NCBI GenBank assembly: GCA_049608925.1
Contig: JBMYXZ010000052.1
Span: 1-9,605 of the forward strand
Length of the DNA: 9,605 nucleotides
Reading direction: 5' to 3'
From: JBMYXZ01 sp049608925
Lineage (GTDB): Bacteria; Pseudomonadota; Alphaproteobacteria; JAGOMX01
Made by a program: the position numbers and the translations under genes
The notes under the pieces: generated by a model
Told to the model about the DNA's origin: nothing
Databases searched by the model: none
Seen by the model: the letters and a program-made list of their open reading frames with translations, nothing else
Shown here: positions 7,820 to 9,605 of the stretch, one piece after another
How the letters are laid out: each line of letters starts with the position of its first letter
How positions within the stretch are numbered: position 1 is the first letter of the stretch

Positions 7820-8206
7820 CTAATTCAAACCATAAAATTCTATTGTAGCCTCTTCAAAAGCGTTACCTACCGCACTTATCTCGTGAGAATACTCAACAAT
7901 ATTGTTGGGGATTTTTTTCCTAAGATCTAGGGGTAGGTCCATGGCCTGCTGAAAAGTTAACCGTCCCATCCTCATATCCTCTATCACTTTGTGCAAAGTC
8001 CTAAGTCGCAATGGTATTCTCCCCGGGAATGAGGCATACTCTGCTTTATATTCTGGCAAAGAGGCCATTGATACCGGCTGAGGGCGCGGTTGGGCAATTG
8101 GGAAACTAACATGGCCTGGCATCGGATGATGCGGCATTGACGCATTTGCTATGGTTGTTGTCATAATTATTGATTTAGCAATAATTAAGAAATTTATTGA
8201 ACGCAC
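7820..8206 (-). CDS. Small proline-rich, probably exported protein of unknown function
   Basis: I do not recognise a family. The 128-residue product starts with GTG (8206-8204), supported by AAGGA about 6 nt upstream. Residues 1-22 look like a signal peptide (INFLIIAKSIIMTTTIANA|S), although a lysine at residue 11 interrupts the hydrophobic core. The next part, about 23-47, is rich in Pro and His (MPHHPMPGH, PIAQPRPQP) and probably disordered. The rest, about 50-128, is predominantly helical and charged, with LRLRTLHKVIEDMRMGRLTFQQAMDLP as its core. There is no cysteine and no second membrane segment. It is the first gene of a two-gene unit with the ligase, 18 nt apart. A job with the ligase, such as acceptor or accessory factor, is inferred from this arrangement alone. 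A cytoplasmic or membrane-anchored location cannot be excluded because the signal peptide is imperfect. Confidence 0.7.
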   Translation of the reverse strand: MRSINFLIIAKSIIMTTTIANASMPHHPMPGHVSFPIAQPRPQPVSMASLPEYKAEYASFPGRIPLRLRTLHKVIEDMRMGRLTFQQAMDLPLDLRKKIPNNIVEYSHEISAVGNAFEEATIEFYGLN

Positions 8207-8232
8207 GTTGTTATCCTTTTCTATAATACCTT

Positions 8233-8275
8233 GCTAACCTTATAATATATCTGAAATAGTAAAAAAATTGTTAGC
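8233..8275. repeat. Inverted repeat GCTAAC-N31-GTTAGC upstream of the exported-protein/ligase unit
   Basis: GCTAAC (8233-8238) and GTTAGC (8270-8275) are perfect 6-bp inverted arms. They flank a very AT-rich 31-nt stretch with TATAATATAT on the plus strand and ATATATTATA on the minus strand, which is -10-like. It lies 27 nt upstream of the GTG start at 8206, so it may mark the promoter/operator of the two-gene unit. Six-base arms in AT-rich DNA can occur by chance. Confidence 0.3.
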
Positions 8276-8286
8276 GTAAAACACTA

Positions 8287-8501
8287 TTAGGAAATAATAT
8301 ATTCAGAGGTCTATATAGAAACAAATCCAAAGCCATATATAAATTGCCACTTTATGGCAGTAAAAGGATCTTGAATTATCGAAGTGGTTACAGATGGCAA
8401 AACCAGCAATACTAAACTTAAGATAAGCGACAATGGGGCTACGCGCGCCAAGTCAAAATTCCAATCTGTCAAAAAAGCATCGTCCTGGCATAGACTTGCA
8501 T
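8287..8501 (-). pseudogene. Decayed 5' end of a second O-antigen ligase-like gene
   Basis: The minus strand from 8400 to 8314 encodes a peptide whose core IIQDPFTAIKWQFIYG matches IIQDQYTAIKWQLIYG of the intact ligase. Over 29 aligned residues 18 are identical (ligase residues 35-63), preceded by a similar hydrophobic stretch and a shared LTD. A good ribosome binding site (GGAGG, 8 nt spacing) precedes an ATG at 8501, but that frame stops after 10 codons at 8469-8471. It differs from the ligase-like frame by a single base at a run of six T (complement of 8471-8476). One more T would join them, reading MQVYARTMLFLTDW into the homologous part. The homologous frame then meets TAG at 8311-8313 and TAA at 8287-8289. 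About 470 codons expected downstream are absent. An 86-codon open frame starting at TTG (8571) covers the region but lacks a ribosome binding site and is not taken as the gene. Together with flanking sequence this fills the 371-base stretch 8207-8577, which holds no intact gene. Confidence 0.65.
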
Positions 8502-8509
8502 TATAGATG

Positions 8510-8514
8510 CCTCC
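8510..8514 (-). promoter_or_regulatory. Orphan ribosome binding site of the ligase-like remnant
   Basis: On the minus strand GGAGG stands 8 nt before the ATG at 8501. It is the best ribosome binding site between ihfB and the exported-protein gene, yet the frame it serves closes after 10 codons. It is best explained as the start signal of the decayed ligase paralogue. Confidence 0.5.
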
Positions 8515-8560
8515 GTGGTTTTTGGGACCGCCCCAAATATCCTCCCTGAAAAACTTGGCT

Positions 8561-8578
8561 ATATGCCTCAAAGCATAT
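8561..8578 (-). terminator. Hairpin just after ihfB, possible terminator
   Basis: ATATGC (8561-8566) and GCATAT (8573-8578) are perfect 6-bp inverted repeats with a 6-nt loop, touching the last base of the ihfB stop codon. On the minus strand a run of five T follows about 8 nt later. The stem is short and AT-rich, so this is a weak candidate for ending ihfB transcription before the ligase-like remnant. Confidence 0.35.
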
Positions 8579-8856
8579 TATCCGTTTAATTGTTCACGAA
8601 GATATTTGCCAGCTTTAAAAAATGGTACAGATTTTGCATCAACACTGACAACTTCGCCAGTACGAGGGTTCCTGCCAGTCCGCTCGCCGCGGTCACGCAC
8701 AGTAAACACGCCAAATCCACGCAGCTCAACACGGCCGCGCTTAGCAAGAGTCTGTGCAATTTCGTTAAAGATAGTATCGACACTAGCTTCTGCTTGTTGT
8801 GTTGTCAGCCCTGGTGTTGCCTTAGTTAATCTTGTAATTAGCTCAGAACGGGTCAT
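8578..8856 (-). CDS. ihfB: Integration host factor beta subunit
   Basis: IHF-beta forms a heterodimer with IHF-alpha that binds specific DNA sites and bends them sharply, acting in recombination, replication and promoter architecture. The 92-residue product has the normal family length. The N-terminal helical dimerisation part MTRSELITRL begins as IHF-beta proteins do. The bacterial DNA-binding signature lies at about 47-66 (RGFGVF then RTGRNPRT), with the DNA-intercalating proline at residue 64 in GRNP. The C-terminal VPFFKAGKYLREQLNG is typical of IHF-beta rather than HU or IHF-alpha. The start ATG at 8856-8854 has GGGGA about 8 nt upstream. In many proteobacteria ihfB follows rpsA; here it follows a subtilase gene on the same strand with a 231-nt gap, and appears to have its own promoter. 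Confidence 0.93.
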   Translation of the reverse strand: MTRSELITRLTKATPGLTTQQAEASVDTIFNEIAQTLAKRGRVELRGFGVFTVRDRGERTGRNPRTGEVVSVDAKSVPFFKAGKYLREQLNG

Positions 8857-8860
8857 CAGA

Positions 8861-8983
8861 TTATCCCCACTTTTTCTTGTTTTTTGATTGGGTTACAAGT
8901 ACCATCGTGCCAAATAATGAACCATTCGTCAAGATATGGCATGTCATATTTTCATGACATATTGGAATTTTTTTTAAGTCCAT
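8861..8983 (-). CDS. Possible 40-codon leader ORF ahead of ihfB
   Basis: From ATG at 8983-8981 an open frame of 40 codons runs to TAA at 8863-8861, 4 nt before the ihfB ATG. A GAGG motif lies 6 nt upstream of its start. The peptide begins MDLKKIPICHENMTCH, is basic at its end (SKNKKKWG) and has no known domain. Two Cys-His pairs (residues 9-10 and 15-16) arise from the inverted repeat at 8941-8960. If translated, it could couple to ihfB; if the promoter proposed at 8904-8932 is the main one, it would not be transcribed from there. Chance is a serious alternative. Confidence 0.25.
   Translation of the reverse strand: MDLKKIPICHENMTCHILTNGSLFGTMVLVTQSKNKKKWG
8904..8932 (-). promoter_or_regulatory. 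Candidate ihfB promoter
   Basis: On the minus strand TTGACG (complement of 8927-8932) is a 5-of-6 match to the -35 consensus. It is followed after exactly 17 nt by CACGAT (complement of 8904-8909), a weak 3-of-6 match to the -10. Transcription would begin about 40-45 nt before the ihfB start. Only the -35 is convincing. Confidence 0.35.
8941..8960. repeat. Perfect inverted repeat ATGTCAT-N6-ATGACAT upstream of ihfB
   Basis: Two perfect 7-bp arms (8941-8947 and 8954-8960) with a 6-nt spacer form a symmetric site, TGTCA-N8-TGACA at its core. It sits 8 bp upstream of the candidate -35 of ihfB, a typical position for an activator or repressor dimer. It is not followed by a T-run on the minus strand, so it does not look like a terminator for the upstream peptidase gene. 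Confidence 0.45.
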
Positions 8984-9087
8984 AAAAAACCTCGATAAAA
9001 ATATTTGAAATACTGTGCATTGCTATCACATTGCCAAATAGACATCAATAGCAAGTAGATGAAAATACCCAAAAAACTTGTTTTTCT

Positions 9088-9605
9088 CTAAAAATCGACT
9101 CTCTCTATATATTTAATCGCTTCATGCACGTTTAAAATCCCGCAGCCATATCTATATCGTGATCCCAGCGCAGGTTTTCGTGCATTATCCAACATAATAT
9201 TTGCAATTTCTTGCGCTGAGACTGCCTCCTCATTCCAGGTGTTTTCTGCCAGCTCCTTCAGTGCTGCAAGATACCCGCTGGCTCTGGCTGCTGCAGTCGA
9301 CGATCCTGTGGCGAGCAAATCCTCTCCCTTATCCGTTGCCAAATGACTATCTGTCGGCACACAGATTGTCCGCTTCCACACGGCTGTACCTGGTCTGGCA
9401 GCATAGTCTTTAATTTTGTCAAAATTATCTGGCTCGGTTGGCACCACAAACAAAAAGGCATCGAGCAATTTTTTATTTTCAGGCTTATGAAGTATATAGT
9501 TCAAATGTGCATCGGGTATAGAAGACCGAAGGCTGGACACGACAATATCTGACTTTCGCCAAAATTCACGGTGATTCCCCAGCGCCAAGACGACCACACC
9601 GCCAT
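9088..9605 (-). CDS. Subtilase-family (S8) serine peptidase, C-terminal part; N-terminus outside window
   Basis: The frame is open to the right edge, and the GTG at 9597 is an internal valine codon, not a start. The visible 171 residues begin with GGVVVLALGN, the subtilase segment that carries the oxyanion-hole asparagine (codon 9576-9574). Further on is the catalytic serine block ATGSSTAAARASGYLAAL, where canonical subtilases have GTSMAAP; the nucleophile is the second serine (codon 9300-9298). The ending YGCGILNVHEAIKYI matches the family's closing 'G-x-G-x-(L/V)-N-x-x-x-A' segment, so the protein stops soon after the peptidase domain. There is no visible C-terminal autotransporter or sorting domain. 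The catalytic Asp and His, any signal peptide and the propeptide lie beyond position 9605. The usual Pro after the serine block is Arg here (AAAR). Activity cannot be judged from this part. The gene precedes ihfB on the same strand with a 231-nt gap. Confidence 0.85.
   Translation of the reverse strand, partial: GGVVVLALGNHREFWRKSDIVVSSLRSSIPDAHLNYILHKPENKKLLDAFLFVVPTEPDNFDKIKDYAARPGTAVWKRTICVPTDSHLATDKGEDLLATGSSTAAARASGYLAALKELAENTWNEEAVSAQEIANIMLDNARKPALGSRYRYGCGILNVHEAIKYIERVDF

Noticed and set aside
8311..8571. 86-codon frame from TTG as an intact gene
   Set aside because: The TTG has no ribosome binding site and sits in the hairpin after ihfB. The part that matches the ligase is only the first quarter of a membrane domain and ends at a stop, so a pseudogene fits better.
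8507..8887. 126-codon plus-strand frame opposite ihfB
   Set aside because: It is antisense to the conserved ihfB gene and has no recognisable start signal or motif.
9020..9054. TTGCTAT-N21-ATAGCAA inverted repeat after the peptidase gene
   Set aside because: The 7-bp arms are perfect, but the 21-nt loop is long and AT-rich and no T-run follows at the right distance. It could be chance, so it is not listed as a terminator.
9071..9085. AAAAA-CTTG-TTTTT hairpin just after the peptidase stop
   Set aside because: The stem is five A-T pairs, too weak to act as an intrinsic terminator.
1..9605. CRISPR arrays, tRNA or rRNA genes, insertion sequences
   Set aside because: No regularly spaced repeats, no cloverleaf-like sequence with a conserved T-arm, no rRNA segments and no transposase-like frame were seen on either strand.

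Overview
The window looks like a bacterial chromosome segment, most likely from an alphaproteobacterium of moderate GC content. The evidence is the sucA-sucB-lpdA gene order, the IHF-beta sequence with its GRNP motif, and the overall style of the E1/E2/E3 proteins. This is inference, because no rRNA or species marker is present. All genes lie on the minus strand except one small secreted-protein gene at 5731-6156.

Layout by region. (1) Positions 1-5575 hold, in transcription order from right to left, sucA (E1o), sucB (E2o) and lpdA (E3, cut by the window edge). Together they encode the whole 2-oxoglutarate dehydrogenase complex, with a 75-nt gap between sucA and sucB and 5 nt between sucB and lpdA. 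(2) Positions 5576-5730 are a divergent intergenic region. (3) Positions 5731-6156 (+) encode a small exported helical protein of unknown function. It converges on the next gene, with a hairpin at the junction. (4) Positions 6182-8206 are a visibly AT-richer two-gene unit: a small, proline-rich, probably exported protein, followed 18 nt later by a Wzy/WaaL/PglL-type polytopic membrane O-antigen ligase or polymerase with a TPR-like C-terminal tail. (5) Positions 8207-8577 have no intact gene. They carry the decayed 5' end of a second, diverged ligase-like gene, with a good ribosome binding site, a probable one-base deletion in a T-run, and in-frame stops. (6) Positions 8578-8856 are ihfB. Its upstream region holds a perfect inverted repeat, a promoter-like pair and a possible 40-codon leader ORF. 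(7) Positions 9088-9605 are the C-terminal part of a subtilase-family (S8) serine peptidase whose start lies beyond the right edge.

How it fits together. The suc genes are ordinary central metabolism (TCA cycle), and ihfB encodes a general nucleoid and regulatory protein. The stretch 5731-8577 looks like an accessory patch between housekeeping genes: two small exported proteins without recognisable families, one surface-glycan-type ligase, and the remnant of a ligase paralogue. The most interesting idea is that the small exported protein encoded directly ahead of the ligase is its partner or acceptor substrate. That is inference from gene order only. No CRISPR array, tRNA, rRNA, transposase or IS end was seen.
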